NCBI GenBank assembly: GCA_030017475.1
Contig: JASEIO010000001.1
Span: 37,334 to 101,333, forward strand
Reading direction: 5' to 3'
DNA: 64,000 bases
Source of the DNA: a bacterium
GTDB lineage: Bacteria; UBA9089; JASEIO01
Within the stretch, counting starts at the first letter, position 1. Every line of letters starts with the position of its first letter. Below are positions 27,708-37,018 of this stretch, in pieces. A program made the translations under genes and the position numbers. The notes below the pieces were generated by a model that worked only from the letters and a program-made list of their open reading frames with translations, did no database searches and was not told the origin of the DNA.

Positions 27708-29894
27708 ATGATAGGGATTTTTCTCGTTATCGTAGTAATTGCACCTATCCTTTACTTTATCTTTAGCTATAGAAAGAAGGATGAAAGAGGGAAGGTTTCT
27801 ACGGATTTACCACTTCCATTTAGAATCTCATCCCTTGGTTCTGAGCCTATTTTGGATCCGCCCAATTTTATAGGAAGGGAGGATGAGCTTTTTAAATTAA
27901 AAGAAAACCTTAGGTACAAAAGTGTAATAATCATTAAGGGTAAAGAAGGGGTTGGAAAGACAAGTTTAGGCGCAAAATTTTGCAAGGAGCTCTCTTCAGA
28001 TTATTCGACCTTTTGGTATACAGCCTGTGAAGATACAGATATTGAAGGTATATTTCTAAAACTTAATCAATTTCTTGAGCAAAAAGGGGATAGATTTTTT
28101 TCCCAAATCTTTATTCTCCCCGAAATAGAAATAAAGGGTAAAATTGATTTGTTAATAAAGAGGTTAGAAAAGAAAAGATATATTTTATTTATTGATAATT
28201 ACCATTTGATAATGGATAATAGGGTATTTCATATGATAGATCGTTTTTCTAAGGAACTAAATGTTTCCAAGGTAGTTATAATTACTTCAGAAAAGCTTAC
28301 CTTAGCCCAGGACAAAATTTTTGAGTTGGAACTTCAGGGGTTTAATCTGAATGATTCAATCCTATTTTTAAAAACTTGCGGGTTAGAAAAAGGCGATTTA
28401 GAAAAGATATCTAACAAGTTTCAAGGTAATCCTTTAGCCTTAAAGTTAATAGCCTCGGAAAAAGACGCAAGGTCAGTTTTTGATGAGGTAAGCGGAAGAA
28501 ATATTAGAGATATAATAGATATAAGATATAATAGGTTAAATGAAGACGAGAGGAATTTAATCTCAAGGTTATCTGTATTTAATGAAGAGGTGCCATTTGA
28601 GGCTTGCAAATATCTGTATAAAAGGACAAATTTGCTTAAGATTATAAAAGATCTGGAATCTTTGGCTTTAATCACTGAACATAATGGAAATTATTCATTA
28701 CATTCAGAAATAAGAGACCTTTGTTATGAGAAACTTTTTCAAAAAGAAAGATATCATAAAGCAGCAGCGAAATATTACGGAGATGCGAATGCGGCTTTAA
28801 AGGAAAAAAGAATGGAGGCAGTTCTTGAAGAATCTCACCATTATTTTAAAGCAGAGGATTATTCTTCTTCATTAGATCTTTTAATCTCTAATTTAAACCA
28901 AATGGTTTTAGGTGGGTATTCGTCTCTTCTTTATGCCCGGTTACTAAAATTTAAGAGGAGTAACCTTACAGACAAAGAGTGGTTAAAAGTTTCTCAAGCC
29001 AAAGGCGAGATTAATAATTTCCGGGGGTTTTTTGATGAGGCTATTTCAAATTTTACTGAGATGTTACGGATAGCAGAAAATGGTAAATCAAGAAACGACC
29101 TTTCTCTTTCATATCATGGGCTGGGAAGTGCTTACCGTTTAAAGGGCGATTTGAATCAAGCCATTTCTTATTATGAAAGGAGTCTGCGTGTTTTTGAAGA
29201 AGAGGAGCCTATTAAACGAGAAAGTCCTGTCTATAGACAGAGTTTTGGTTCAGTTTATAAAGGTAGAGGAAGATGGGATGAGGGAATAAGGTACTACATT
29301 GGTTATCGTAAACGCGATTTTGATCTGCACGAGGAAAGTAATATAATTGCTATAATTTATGCAGACTTGGGGCTGATTTATCTTAAAAAGGGAGAGTTTG
29401 AGCAGGCGATTTCATGTTTTGAGAAAGGATTGGATTTTTCTTTAAAAGAGGAGGATTTAATAGGTAAGGTAATAAGTATTACAGATTTAGGTGTTGCCTA
29501 TCATCTAATGGAGGAATATGATAGGGCTATATCTTATTATGAGGAGAGTTTATCTTTATGGAAAGAAATAGGGAATGTAAATAGAACTGGCTCTATTTAT
29601 AATAACCTGGGAACTATTTATCAGAATAAAAGAGAGATGGAGCAGGCAATCAAAAATTTTGAAAATAGTTTGGAGATATGGAGAAGAATTGGAAATTTAT
29701 TCGAAGAAGCAGAAGTTTTAAGATCCCTTGGCGCAATTTACGAAAAGATAGGGGATTATCTCAAGGCAATCGATTATTACAAGAAAAGTATTGAGATATT
29801 TGAAAATATTGGAAGAGAAGATGAACTTCCATCTCTTTATGAAAAGATAAATATAGCCACTGAGATATTGGAGAAGGAAAGGAAGAAGGGATAA
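27708..29894 (+). CDS. membrane-anchored STAND-type NTPase with C-terminal TPR repeats
   Basis: An N-terminal membrane helix (about residues 1-20) is followed by a STAND/NB-ARC-like ATPase domain. FIGREDELFKLKENL precedes the P-loop IKGKEGVGKTSLGAKF (near residue 80), and YILFIDNYHLI looks like Walker B. A winged-helix-like segment (LISRLSVFNEEVPFEACKYL) comes next. From about residue 430 there are at least six TPR units, several ending in YYE.SL-type motifs (DLNQAISYYERSLRVFEE and EYDRAISYYEESLSLWKEIG). This architecture is used by signal-transduction ATPases that assemble on a trigger, including regulators and some defence proteins. The ligand is unknown. ATG 27708 is preferred over TTG 27693. 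An operator-like palindrome lies upstream. Confidence 0.8.
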   Translation: MIGIFLVIVVIAPILYFIFSYRKKDERGKVSTDLPLPFRISSLGSEPILDPPNFIGREDELFKLKENLRYKSVIIIKGKEGVGKTSLGAKFCKELSSDYSTFWYTACEDTDIEGIFLKLNQFLEQKGDRFFSQIFILPEIEIKGKIDLLIKRLEKKRYILFIDNYHLIMDNRVFHMIDRFSKELNVSKVVIITSEKLTLAQDKIFELELQGFNLNDSILFLKTCGLEKGDLEKISNKFQGNPLALKLIASEKDARSVFDEVSGRNIRDIIDIRYNRLNEDERNLISRLSVFNEEVPFEACKYLYKRTNLLKIIKDLESLALITEHNGNYSLHSEIRDLCYEKLFQKERYHKAAAKYYGDANAALKEKRMEAVLEESHHYFKAEDYSSSLDLLISNLNQMVLGGYSSLLYARLLKFKRSNLTDKEWLKVSQAKGEINNFRGFFDEAISNFTEMLRIAENGKSRNDLSLSYHGLGSAYRLKGDLNQAISYYERSLRVFEEEEPIKRESPVYRQSFGSVYKGRGRWDEGIRYYIGYRKRDFDLHEESNIIAIIYADLGLIYLKKGEFEQAISCFEKGLDFSLKEEDLIGKVISITDLGVAYHLMEEYDRAISYYEESLSLWKEIGNVNRTGSIYNNLGTIYQNKREMEQAIKNFENSLEIWRRIGNLFEEAEVLRSLGAIYEKIGDYLKAIDYYKKSIEIFENIGREDELPSLYEKINIATEILEKERKKG

Positions 29895-29936
29895 TTTTTC
29901 TTGACGCAATCTGTTTATAAAAGGAGGCTAAGAAAG

Positions 29937-31697
29937 ATGGTTTATGATCCAACGAAACTCAAGGATTGGCAGATTGCTGAAGAGGCAGAAAAGAATATGC
30001 CAACACCTTCGGAGTGGAGAGAAAGGTTAGGACTTGAAAGGGATGAAATCATTCCTTATGGAAGGATATGCAAGCTCGATTTTCTAAAGATTATTGAGCG
30101 GTTAAAAGACCGGCCCGACGGCAAATATATAGATGTTACTGCTATTACCCCAACCCCTTTTGGTGAGGGAAAGACTACAACTACTATTGGCTTGATAGAA
30201 GGCTTAGGTAAAAGGGGTAAGAATGTAGGTGGCTGCATACGCCAACCCTCTGGTGGTCCTACTATGAATATCAAGGGTACAGCTGCAGGCGGTGGTAATG
30301 CCCTGCTCATTCCAATGACTGAGTTTTCTTTAGGATTAACCGGTGATATTGATGCCATTACCAATGCGCACAATTTGGCTATGGTAGCTTTGACCGCAAG
30401 ACTTCAGCATGAGGCAAACTATTCAGATGAAGAACTTGCAAAACGTAACCTGAAACGACTAAACATTGATCCAAGAAGGGTAGAGATGGGTTGGGTACTT
30501 GACCTCTGTGCCCAAGCCTTACGCAACATCATTATCGGTATTGGTGGTAAGATGGATGGTTTCATGATGGAGTCAAGTTTTGGTATTACAGTCAGTTCTG
30601 AGCTTATGGCCATTCTTTCTATTGTTCGAGATTTAAAGGATTTGCGGGAGCGTTTGGGTAAGATCATAGTAGCTTATGACAAGAAGGGGAAGCCCATAAC
30701 TACTTCTGATTTAGAAGTCGCTGGTGCTATGTGTGCCTGGATGAGAAATACAATCAATCCCACATTGATATCGACAGTGGAGTATCAACCATGTATGGTC
30801 CATGCAGGTCCATTTGCAAATATTGCCGTTGGTCAGTCATCCATCATAGGGGATCGCATTGGTTTGAAGATATTCGACTACCACGTAACAGAGAGTGGAT
30901 TCGGCGCAGATATAGGTTTTGAGAAATTCTGGAATGTGAAATGTCGCTTTAGTGGACTCGTTCCCAATGCTGTTGTAATCGTTGCTACAATAAGGGCATT
31001 GAAGATGCACGGCGGAGGACCCGAGGTAGTGCCTGGCAGACCTCTTCCGCAGGAATACCAGGAAAAGAATTTGGGGTTGATTGATAAAGGGGTTTTGAAT
31101 CTCCTGCATCACATAAATAATGTGAAGAAATCAGGGGCTAAACCTGTTGTTTGTATCAATTGTTTCCCTACGGATACCGACGAAGAGATTGCTTTGGTTT
31201 GTAAGTATGTTGAGGAGACAGGAACTCGATGTGTACTCTCCAAGCACTGGCTTGAAGGTGGAGAGGGTGCCCTTGAACTGGCAGATGCAGTCATTGATGC
31301 ATGTAACGAAGAGGTTGATTTTAAATACCTCTATCCATTGGAGATGCCGCTTCGGGAGAGAGTCGATCTGATTGCAAAAGAGATATATGGTGCAGATGGA
31401 GTCTCTTGGACACCTGAGGCAGAGGCAAAGGCCAAGGAGTTAGAGAGAAATCCTACGATGCAGGACTTCTCTACAATGATGGTCAAGACTCACTTAAGCC
31501 TTACCCATGACCCGACAATAAAAGGAACACCCAAGGGCTGGATTCTGCCAATACGTGATGTCTTAGTATTTGCAGGTGCAAAGTTCCTCTGCCCTTGTGC
31601 AGGTACTATCAAACTGATGCCAGGAACGGGTTCTGACCCAGCATTCAGAAGGGTGGATGTGGATGTGGATACAGGGAAGGTTACAGGTCTTTTCTGA
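29937..31697 (+). CDS. fhs: formate--tetrahydrofolate ligase
   Basis: Fhs activates formate with ATP to 10-formyl-THF, the entry of formate into the methyl branch of the Wood-Ljungdahl pathway. The P-loop region [20 protein letters not shown], the folate site [20 protein letters not shown] and the C-terminal [14 protein letters not shown] motif are intact. The ATG follows a strong AAGGAGG; the in-frame TTG/GTG region upstream is not needed. The product of 586 residues is of the long type. Base composition is visibly higher in GC than in neighbouring genes (hand-counted 60-base rows at 30961, 31021 and 31261 give 48, 53 and 48%), which suggests acquisition from another lineage. Confidence 0.96.
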   Translation: MVYDPTKLKDWQIAEEAEKNMPTPSEWRERLGLERDEIIPYGRICKLDFLKIIERLKDRPDGKYIDVTAITPTPFGEGKTTTTIGLIEGLGKRGKNVGGCIRQPSGGPTMNIKGTAAGGGNALLIPMTEFSLGLTGDIDAITNAHNLAMVALTARLQHEANYSDEELAKRNLKRLNIDPRRVEMGWVLDLCAQALRNIIIGIGGKMDGFMMESSFGITVSSELMAILSIVRDLKDLRERLGKIIVAYDKKGKPITTSDLEVAGAMCAWMRNTINPTLISTVEYQPCMVHAGPFANIAVGQSSIIGDRIGLKIFDYHVTESGFGADIGFEKFWNVKCRFSGLVPNAVVIVATIRALKMHGGGPEVVPGRPLPQEYQEKNLGLIDKGVLNLLHHINNVKKSGAKPVVCINCFPTDTDEEIALVCKYVEETGTRCVLSKHWLEGGEGALELADAVIDACNEEVDFKYLYPLEMPLRERVDLIAKEIYGADGVSWTPEAEAKAKELERNPTMQDFSTMMVKTHLSLTHDPTIKGTPKGWILPIRDVLVFAGAKFLCPCAGTIKLMPGTGSDPAFRRVDVDVDTGKVTGLF

Positions 31698-31735
31698 GAA
31701 AGCTCTGGGCAATGGATTCCAAAATTTGTCAAGAG

Positions 31736-33559
31736 ATGAGGTATACTGTTCATTTTTATCCTGATGATGTGAAGGTAGTTGTCTATGCGGGAACTACTGT
31801 ACTTCAAGCAGCAATTGATGCATCAATTTATATCCCCTCTTCCTGTGGTGGAGAAGGTCTCTGTGGAAGATGTAAAATAATTATTGATAAACAAGAGGTT
31901 TTAGCCTGCAGGACTCAGGTAGATACCGATTTAGAAGTAAGAATCCCTCCCGTTTTAGATAGAAAGAGATTGGCTAAAAAAAGGGTTGTCTTACCTATAA
32001 AAAAACAAGGGCTAAATCCCATTACCAAGAAATTATACCTCGAGCTTCCTTTCCCAAAACCTGGGGATAATATAGATGACCTTTATAGGTTAATCCAGGG
32101 GATTAAAAAAGAATGCGGTATTTCCCCCTCTATTGAATTTCCAATAATTCAAAAACTTTCCAAAACCCTTAGAGAGGAAAGGTTTAAGGTTACTGTTAGT
32201 TTGCTTGATGTAAATGAGAAGCCTACTATTGTAAATGTAGAACCAGGAGATACAAGATCTAATCACTATTCAATAGCCTTAGATATTGGTACTACTTCCA
32301 TCTATGCTCAATTGTTAGATTTAGAGGAAGGTAAGGTGTTGGCTGAAACCTCCTGTTTTAATCCTCAAATCGTTTGTGGAGAAGATATTATTTCAAGGAT
32401 TGTGTATTCTTTAAAACCAGGGAATTTAAAGAGGTTACAAGAGTTAGTGGTAAAAGCCATAAATGAAATAGTGGAGGATTTAACTCATGTTGCCAAAATT
32501 GAGAAGTCAGATATTAATCAAATAGTAGTAGCTGGAAATACCACTATGATTCATCTATTATTGGGGATAGATCCAAGGTATATTAGAGAATCCCCTTATA
32601 CCCCAACCTGTAATTTTATTCCTCCTGTCAGGGCGAAGGAGATAGGGATAGATCTTCCTCCTTATGCCTATATCTACATCATACCTTCAATAGCGAGTTT
32701 CATAGGAGGGGATATCACCTCAGGGATTTTAGCCTCAAAGTTATACGAAACGCAAGAACTTTCCCTTTATATCGATATTGGAACAAATGGAGAGATAGTT
32801 TTGGGGAATAGAGAGATGCTCGTAGCATGTTCTTGTTCTGCTGGTCCTGCCTTTGAAGGTGGAGGAGTAAGTTGCGGTACATTTGCTACCTTTGGAGCAA
32901 TTGAGAGGGTAAGAATTGATAGGGATTATGAGCCAGAGATAGAGACTATTGGAGGAGTAAAACCAAAAGGCATCTGTGGATCTGGATTGATTGATACCTT
33001 GGCAGAACTTTTAATGAATAAAATCATTTCTCAAAATGGTAAGTTTAATGAGGATCTGAAAACAAAAAGGGTGAGGAAAAAGGAAGGTGGTTTTGAATAC
33101 GTAATCTGTTGGAAGGATGAAAATGACTTAGACCATGATATTGTTTTGACTGAAGTAGATATTGATAATTTGATGAGAGCAAAGGCAGCAATTTATGCTG
33201 GGATCTCTTTATTGCTTGAAAAGCTTGAATTAACCCTTTCGGATATTTCAAAGATTATAATTTCAGGAAATTTTGGACAATATATTGATCTAAGAAATGC
33301 CCATATAATTGGGTTATTTCCAGAGGTATCCCTTGATAGATTTGAATATATTGGAAATGGCTCACTTTTAGGGGCAAGATTATGCTCCTTTTCTAAAGAT
33401 ATGCTGAATCAGACAAGGGAGATAGCGAATTCTGTTACCAATATAGAGCTGTCGGATAATCCACGGTTTTATGACGAGTATCTACAGGCATTATTTTTAC
33501 CACATACCAATATGGAGGAATTTCCAGGAGTCAGCGAAAAACTAAAAAAGAGGGCATAA
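31736..33559 (+). CDS. acsV: ASKHA-domain [2Fe-2S] protein, reductive activator of the corrinoid Fe-S protein (RACo/AcsV type)
   Basis: RACo re-reduces the Co(II) form of the corrinoid iron-sulfur protein to active Co(I) with ATP. The N-terminal plant-type ferredoxin domain has the pattern C-x5-C-x2-C (SSCGGEGLCGRCKI) and a fourth Cys in VLACRTQV. A linker domain leads to the DUF4445/ASKHA ATPase part (IALDIGTTSIYAQLLDLE, VVAGNTTMIHLLLGID, YIDIGTNGEIVLGN, SGNFGQYIDL). The start is taken at ATG 31736, which gives the usual short N-terminus; ATG 31712 would add eight residues. The gene lies in an operon with fhs, folD, acsC and acsE, which strengthens the role. The stop overlaps folD by one base. 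Confidence 0.88.
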   Translation: MRYTVHFYPDDVKVVVYAGTTVLQAAIDASIYIPSSCGGEGLCGRCKIIIDKQEVLACRTQVDTDLEVRIPPVLDRKRLAKKRVVLPIKKQGLNPITKKLYLELPFPKPGDNIDDLYRLIQGIKKECGISPSIEFPIIQKLSKTLREERFKVTVSLLDVNEKPTIVNVEPGDTRSNHYSIALDIGTTSIYAQLLDLEEGKVLAETSCFNPQIVCGEDIISRIVYSLKPGNLKRLQELVVKAINEIVEDLTHVAKIEKSDINQIVVAGNTTMIHLLLGIDPRYIRESPYTPTCNFIPPVRAKEIGIDLPPYAYIYIIPSIASFIGGDITSGILASKLYETQELSLYIDIGTNGEIVLGNREMLVACSCSAGPAFEGGGVSCGTFATFGAIERVRIDRDYEPEIETIGGVKPKGICGSGLIDTLAELLMNKIISQNGKFNEDLKTKRVRKKEGGFEYVICWKDENDLDHDIVLTEVDIDNLMRAKAAIYAGISLLLEKLELTLSDISKIIISGNFGQYIDLRNAHIIGLFPEVSLDRFEYIGNGSLLGARLCSFSKDMLNQTREIANSVTNIELSDNPRFYDEYLQALFLPHTNMEEFPGVSEKLKKRA

Positions 33560-34437
33560 TGGGTGCAAAAATTATAAGTGGCGAGGAAATCTCTGAGGAG
33601 ATTAGGAAAGGGTTGCGAGAGGAGATTAACAGGCTAAAAGAAAGAGGAGTGGTTCCAGGACTTGCCACTCTCCTTGTTGGGGAAGATCCAGCTTCCCAGG
33701 TTTATGTTAGATCGAAAAGACGAGCTTGTGAGAAAGTTGGTATTCATACAGAACAGTATACCTTTCCTGCTACGATTAAAGAAAAAGAGTTGTTAGGTAA
33801 GATTTCAGAACTTAACGAGAGGCATGACATAAATGGAATCTTGGTTCAACTTCCACTGCCTCCACAAATTGATTCTAATAGGGTCCTACTGTCTATTTCA
33901 CCTGATAAGGATGTGGATGGATTTCATCCTATAAATGTAGGGAGGTATATGAGTATGAAATATTTCGATCAAATGATTGAGGAGGAATTATTCCTTCCAT
34001 GTACTCCTCATGGGATTATTGAGATATTGAAAAGGACAGGTGTAGAATTAAAAGGGGCGGAGGCTGTAGTTGTAGGTCGGTCAAATATTGTAGGAAAACC
34101 AGTAGCATTGTTATTACTTGCCAATAATGCCACAGTAACTGTTTGCCATACTGGTACTAAAGATCTCGGAGAGGTCTGTAGAAGAGCTGATGTATTAATT
34201 GCTGCTATTGGCAGACCAAAGTTTATTCGAGGGGAGATGGTAAAGCAGGGTGCTGTGGTTATTGATGTAGGAGTGAATAGAACCGAAGAAGGTTTGGTTG
34301 GTGATGTTTCGTTCCTGGAAGTTAAGGAAAAGGCATCCGCTATTACACCAGTTCCAGGTGGAGTGGGTCCAATGACTGTTACAATGCTTTTGGTAAATAC
34401 AGTAAAGGCAGCTAAAAGACAGGAGAGTGGTGGGTAA
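33559..34437 (+). CDS. folD: bifunctional methylene-THF dehydrogenase / methenyl-THF cyclohydrolase
   Basis: FolD converts 10-formyl-THF to methylene-THF through methenyl-THF. The active-site Tyr and Lys lie in YVRSKRRACEKVGI. NGILVQLPLPPQID, the Rossmann signature VVGRSNIVGKPVALLLLANN and the C-terminal TPVPGGVGPMTVTMLLVNTV are all complete. The 292 residues are normal. It supplies the methyl branch together with fhs; methylene-THF reductase (metF) is not in the window. It overlaps both neighbours by one base. Confidence 0.96.
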   Translation: MGAKIISGEEISEEIRKGLREEINRLKERGVVPGLATLLVGEDPASQVYVRSKRRACEKVGIHTEQYTFPATIKEKELLGKISELNERHDINGILVQLPLPPQIDSNRVLLSISPDKDVDGFHPINVGRYMSMKYFDQMIEEELFLPCTPHGIIEILKRTGVELKGAEAVVVGRSNIVGKPVALLLLANNATVTVCHTGTKDLGEVCRRADVLIAAIGRPKFIRGEMVKQGAVVIDVGVNRTEEGLVGDVSFLEVKEKASAITPVPGGVGPMTVTMLLVNTVKAAKRQESGG

Positions 34438-35615
34438 TGGAAGAGATTATGAGGGAAGAAGAGTTTTATAAAGATGCAGTTAAACCTATTAGAGAAGGAG
34501 AGATAATCGAGGGTGTAGTGGTCAAGATAGATCCAGAATGTATATTTGTTGATATTGGGTGTAAATCTGAAGGGATTGTACCTTTAAATGAATCAGGTGG
34601 AAAAAGAAAAGATATAAAGGTGGGAGATAGGATTTCGGTGTTTGTATTAAAGACAGAAGATAGGGTAGTCCTTTCTAAAAAAAGGGCAGATTTAGAAAAA
34701 AGCTGGAGTATGGTAGAGCGTGCTTTTGAAACAGGTGAGATAATTGAGGCACGTGTTTTAAAGGTAGTAAAAGGTGGTTTATTAATTTCGCTTGGTTCTA
34801 TCTTCGGTTTTTTACCTGCAGCACATTTGGAAAAGGGATTTGTCAAGGATCTTAAAAGGTATGTAAATAAGTTATTAAGATTAAAGGTCTTGGAAGTAAA
34901 CCGAAGACAGAATAGGGTTATTCTTTCACAAAAGGTAGTTTTGGAAGAGGAAGATAGGAAAAGAAAGGAGGCTTTATTAGATAGCTTAAGCGAGGGAGAG
35001 ATTCGAAAAGGTAGTGTTTCAGGTATTACCTCTTTTGGTGTTTTTGTTGATTTAGGTGGGATTGATGGCTTGGTTAGGAAGACGGAGTTATCATATAATA
35101 AGGTAAATCATCCAAAGGAGGTTATATCCAAAGGAGCGGAGGTGGATGTAAAGGTATTAAAATTTAATCGTAAAGAAGGGAAGATATCTTTATCTATAAA
35201 ACAAGCCTTGCCTGACCCTTGGGATTCAGTGGATAAGAAGTTTTCATTAGGGCAGATAGTTAAAGGAAAAGTGGTCAATATGACTAAAGCATGTGTATTT
35301 GTGGAACTTGAACCTGGAATCGATGGCTTGATCCCTTTGCGTGAGTTAGGGAAAAAAGGCATAGGTTCCCCCCGTGATGTAGTAAAGATTGGGGATGAGG
35401 TAAGTGCTAAAATTTTAGAGATAGTTAAAGAGTCAAAAAGGATCATTTTAAGTATTCGTAGAATCTTTGATGATGAGGAAAGAAATGATATTAGTCGCTA
35501 CCTTAATGCCCAAAAGAGGGAAAGACTTACATTGGGTGAAATAATTAAAGAGAAATTGGAGAATAGTGGGAAGAAGATAATACAGGAGGCGGTTAATGGG
35601 GTTAACCGGGATTGA
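34437..35615 (+). CDS. S1-domain RNA-binding protein (RpsA-like, four S1 repeats)
   Basis: Four S1 OB-fold repeats can be aligned: about residues 14-80 (GEIIEGVVVKIDPECIFVDI), 97-165 (GEIIEARVLKVVKGGLLISL), 183-250 (GEIRKGSVSGITSFGVFVDL) and 268-340 (GQIVKGKVVNMTKACVFVEL). Repeat 3 has the best RNA-binding SFGVFVDLGGIDGL pattern. Ribosomal protein S1 in Gram-negatives has six repeats, and shorter four-repeat forms are known. The gene overlaps folD by one base and acsC by 20, so it is co-translated with the Wood-Ljungdahl genes. This is an unusual place for a general translation protein. It could be the organism's rpsA or a regulator of this operon; sequence alone does not decide. Confidence 0.85.
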   Translation: MEEIMREEEFYKDAVKPIREGEIIEGVVVKIDPECIFVDIGCKSEGIVPLNESGGKRKDIKVGDRISVFVLKTEDRVVLSKKRADLEKSWSMVERAFETGEIIEARVLKVVKGGLLISLGSIFGFLPAAHLEKGFVKDLKRYVNKLLRLKVLEVNRRQNRVILSQKVVLEEEDRKRKEALLDSLSEGEIRKGSVSGITSFGVFVDLGGIDGLVRKTELSYNKVNHPKEVISKGAEVDVKVLKFNRKEGKISLSIKQALPDPWDSVDKKFSLGQIVKGKVVNMTKACVFVELEPGIDGLIPLRELGKKGIGSPRDVVKIGDEVSAKILEIVKESKRIILSIRRIFDDEERNDISRYLNAQKRERLTLGEIIKEKLENSGKKIIQEAVNGVNRD

Positions 35616-36948
35616 AATCTTTAAGAAGTTACCCAAAACAAATTGTGGTGAATGTGGGGTTCCTACCTGTCTTGCCTTTGCCATGAAACTTTCGCAAGGG
35701 AAGGCAGATTTAGAGGCTTGTCCCCATGTTTCAGCCAGTGTTAAAATGGAGCTTTCTGAGGCATCTCTACCTCCAATTCGTGGAGTTAGAATCGGTATTG
35801 AAGAATCTGCTTTAAAGATTGGAGAGGAAACTGTTCTTTTCCGTCATGACAAACGTTTTGAAAATCCCCCTGGTTTTGCTATATTAATTAGCGATTCAAT
35901 GAAGAGGGAAGAGATTGAGGATAAGGTAAGTCAATTGAATACAGTGAAATTTGAAAGGGTTGGCTTAGAATTAAAACCAGAATTGGTGGCCATTAAGTGT
36001 GGATCAAAGGATAAAACCCAGTTTTCTTCTGTGGTAAAAACCATAATAGATAGAACAAAGAAGGGGATTATTTTAATTGAAGAGGATGTTGATATCTTGC
36101 AAGAGGCAGTGAAAATATGTAAAGAGAGAAGGCCCCTTTTATATGCTGCAACTGCGGCTAATTATGAAACTATGGGGCGATTAGCCAAATCCAATAATTT
36201 GCCATTGTCGGTAAAAGGGCGTGATTTAGAGGAATTGGCTGAAATTACAAAGAGGCTTATGGATATGGGTATCCTGGATATGGTGATTGATCCGGGTTCA
36301 AATAATATAAAGCGTGCAGTGGAAGATCAAACCTTTATTAGACGTTTAGCATTGGAAAAAACCTATAGACCCCTTGGTTTTCCAACAATTACCTTTCCTT
36401 GTGAGATGACAGATAATCCTATGAAAGAGATGCTTTACGCCTCAATCTTAGTTTCAAAATACGCTGGGATTATTGTCTTATCTGACCTAAGTTCTCATTA
36501 TATGTTTCCACTTCTTGTTTATAGAATGAATATTTATACGGATCCACAGCGTCCAATGACTATGGAACAAGGTATTTATGAGATAAATGGTTCCCGAGAA
36601 GATTCACCAGTGATTATAACCACAAATTTCTCTTTGACCTATTTTATTGTGTCATCAGAAGTTGAGTCAAGTAAAGTTCCAACATGGCTTTTGGTTATGG
36701 ACACAGAAGGTTTGTCTGTATTAACAAGTTGGGCAGCAGGTAAATTCGTTCCTGAGCTAATTGCATCTTTTGTGAAAAAGGTAGGTATAGGAAATAGGGT
36801 GAGCCACCGGAAGCTTATTATCCCAGGATATGTAGCACAAATTAAAGGGGAATTGGAAGAGGAATTGGGGGGTGAATGGGAGGTCGTGGTCGGTTGTAGG
36901 GAGGCAGGAGATATCCCCGCCTTCCTTCAAAGATACGCCACAGCTTAA
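35596..36948 (+). CDS. acsC: corrinoid iron-sulfur protein large subunit (CODH/ACS gamma subunit)
   Basis: AcsC carries the [4Fe-4S] cluster and binds the cobamide that accepts the methyl group from methyl-THF and passes it to acetyl-CoA synthase. The N-terminal cluster motif is Cys17, Cys20, Cys25 and Cys42 (KTNCGECGVPTCLAFAMKLS and then EACP). The rest is a TIM barrel followed by a C-terminal cobamide-binding domain. The 450-residue length is normal. The ATG lies inside the S1 gene and is preceded by AGGAGG. The partner small subunit acsD and the catalytic subunits acsA and acsB are not in this window. Confidence 0.95.
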   Translation: MGLTGIEIFKKLPKTNCGECGVPTCLAFAMKLSQGKADLEACPHVSASVKMELSEASLPPIRGVRIGIEESALKIGEETVLFRHDKRFENPPGFAILISDSMKREEIEDKVSQLNTVKFERVGLELKPELVAIKCGSKDKTQFSSVVKTIIDRTKKGIILIEEDVDILQEAVKICKERRPLLYAATAANYETMGRLAKSNNLPLSVKGRDLEELAEITKRLMDMGILDMVIDPGSNNIKRAVEDQTFIRRLALEKTYRPLGFPTITFPCEMTDNPMKEMLYASILVSKYAGIIVLSDLSSHYMFPLLVYRMNIYTDPQRPMTMEQGIYEINGSREDSPVIITTNFSLTYFIVSSEVESSKVPTWLLVMDTEGLSVLTSWAAGKFVPELIASFVKKVGIGNRVSHRKLIIPGYVAQIKGELEEELGGEWEVVVGCREAGDIPAFLQRYATA

Positions 36949-37018
36949 TTTTCTGAGGAAAAAAGATTTTCTGATAAAGGTCTATGATTAGAAAACCGGT
37001 ATGGAAGGTAGGGAGAAG

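Noticed and set aside
29901-29921. TTGACG with TTATAA before fhs as a promoter
   Set aside because: Spacing of about 9 bases is too short for a sigma-70 promoter.
30056-30373. Long minus-strand open frames opposite fhs and other conserved genes
   Set aside because: They mirror strongly conserved coding sequence, have no ribosome sites, and show no recognisable protein motif.
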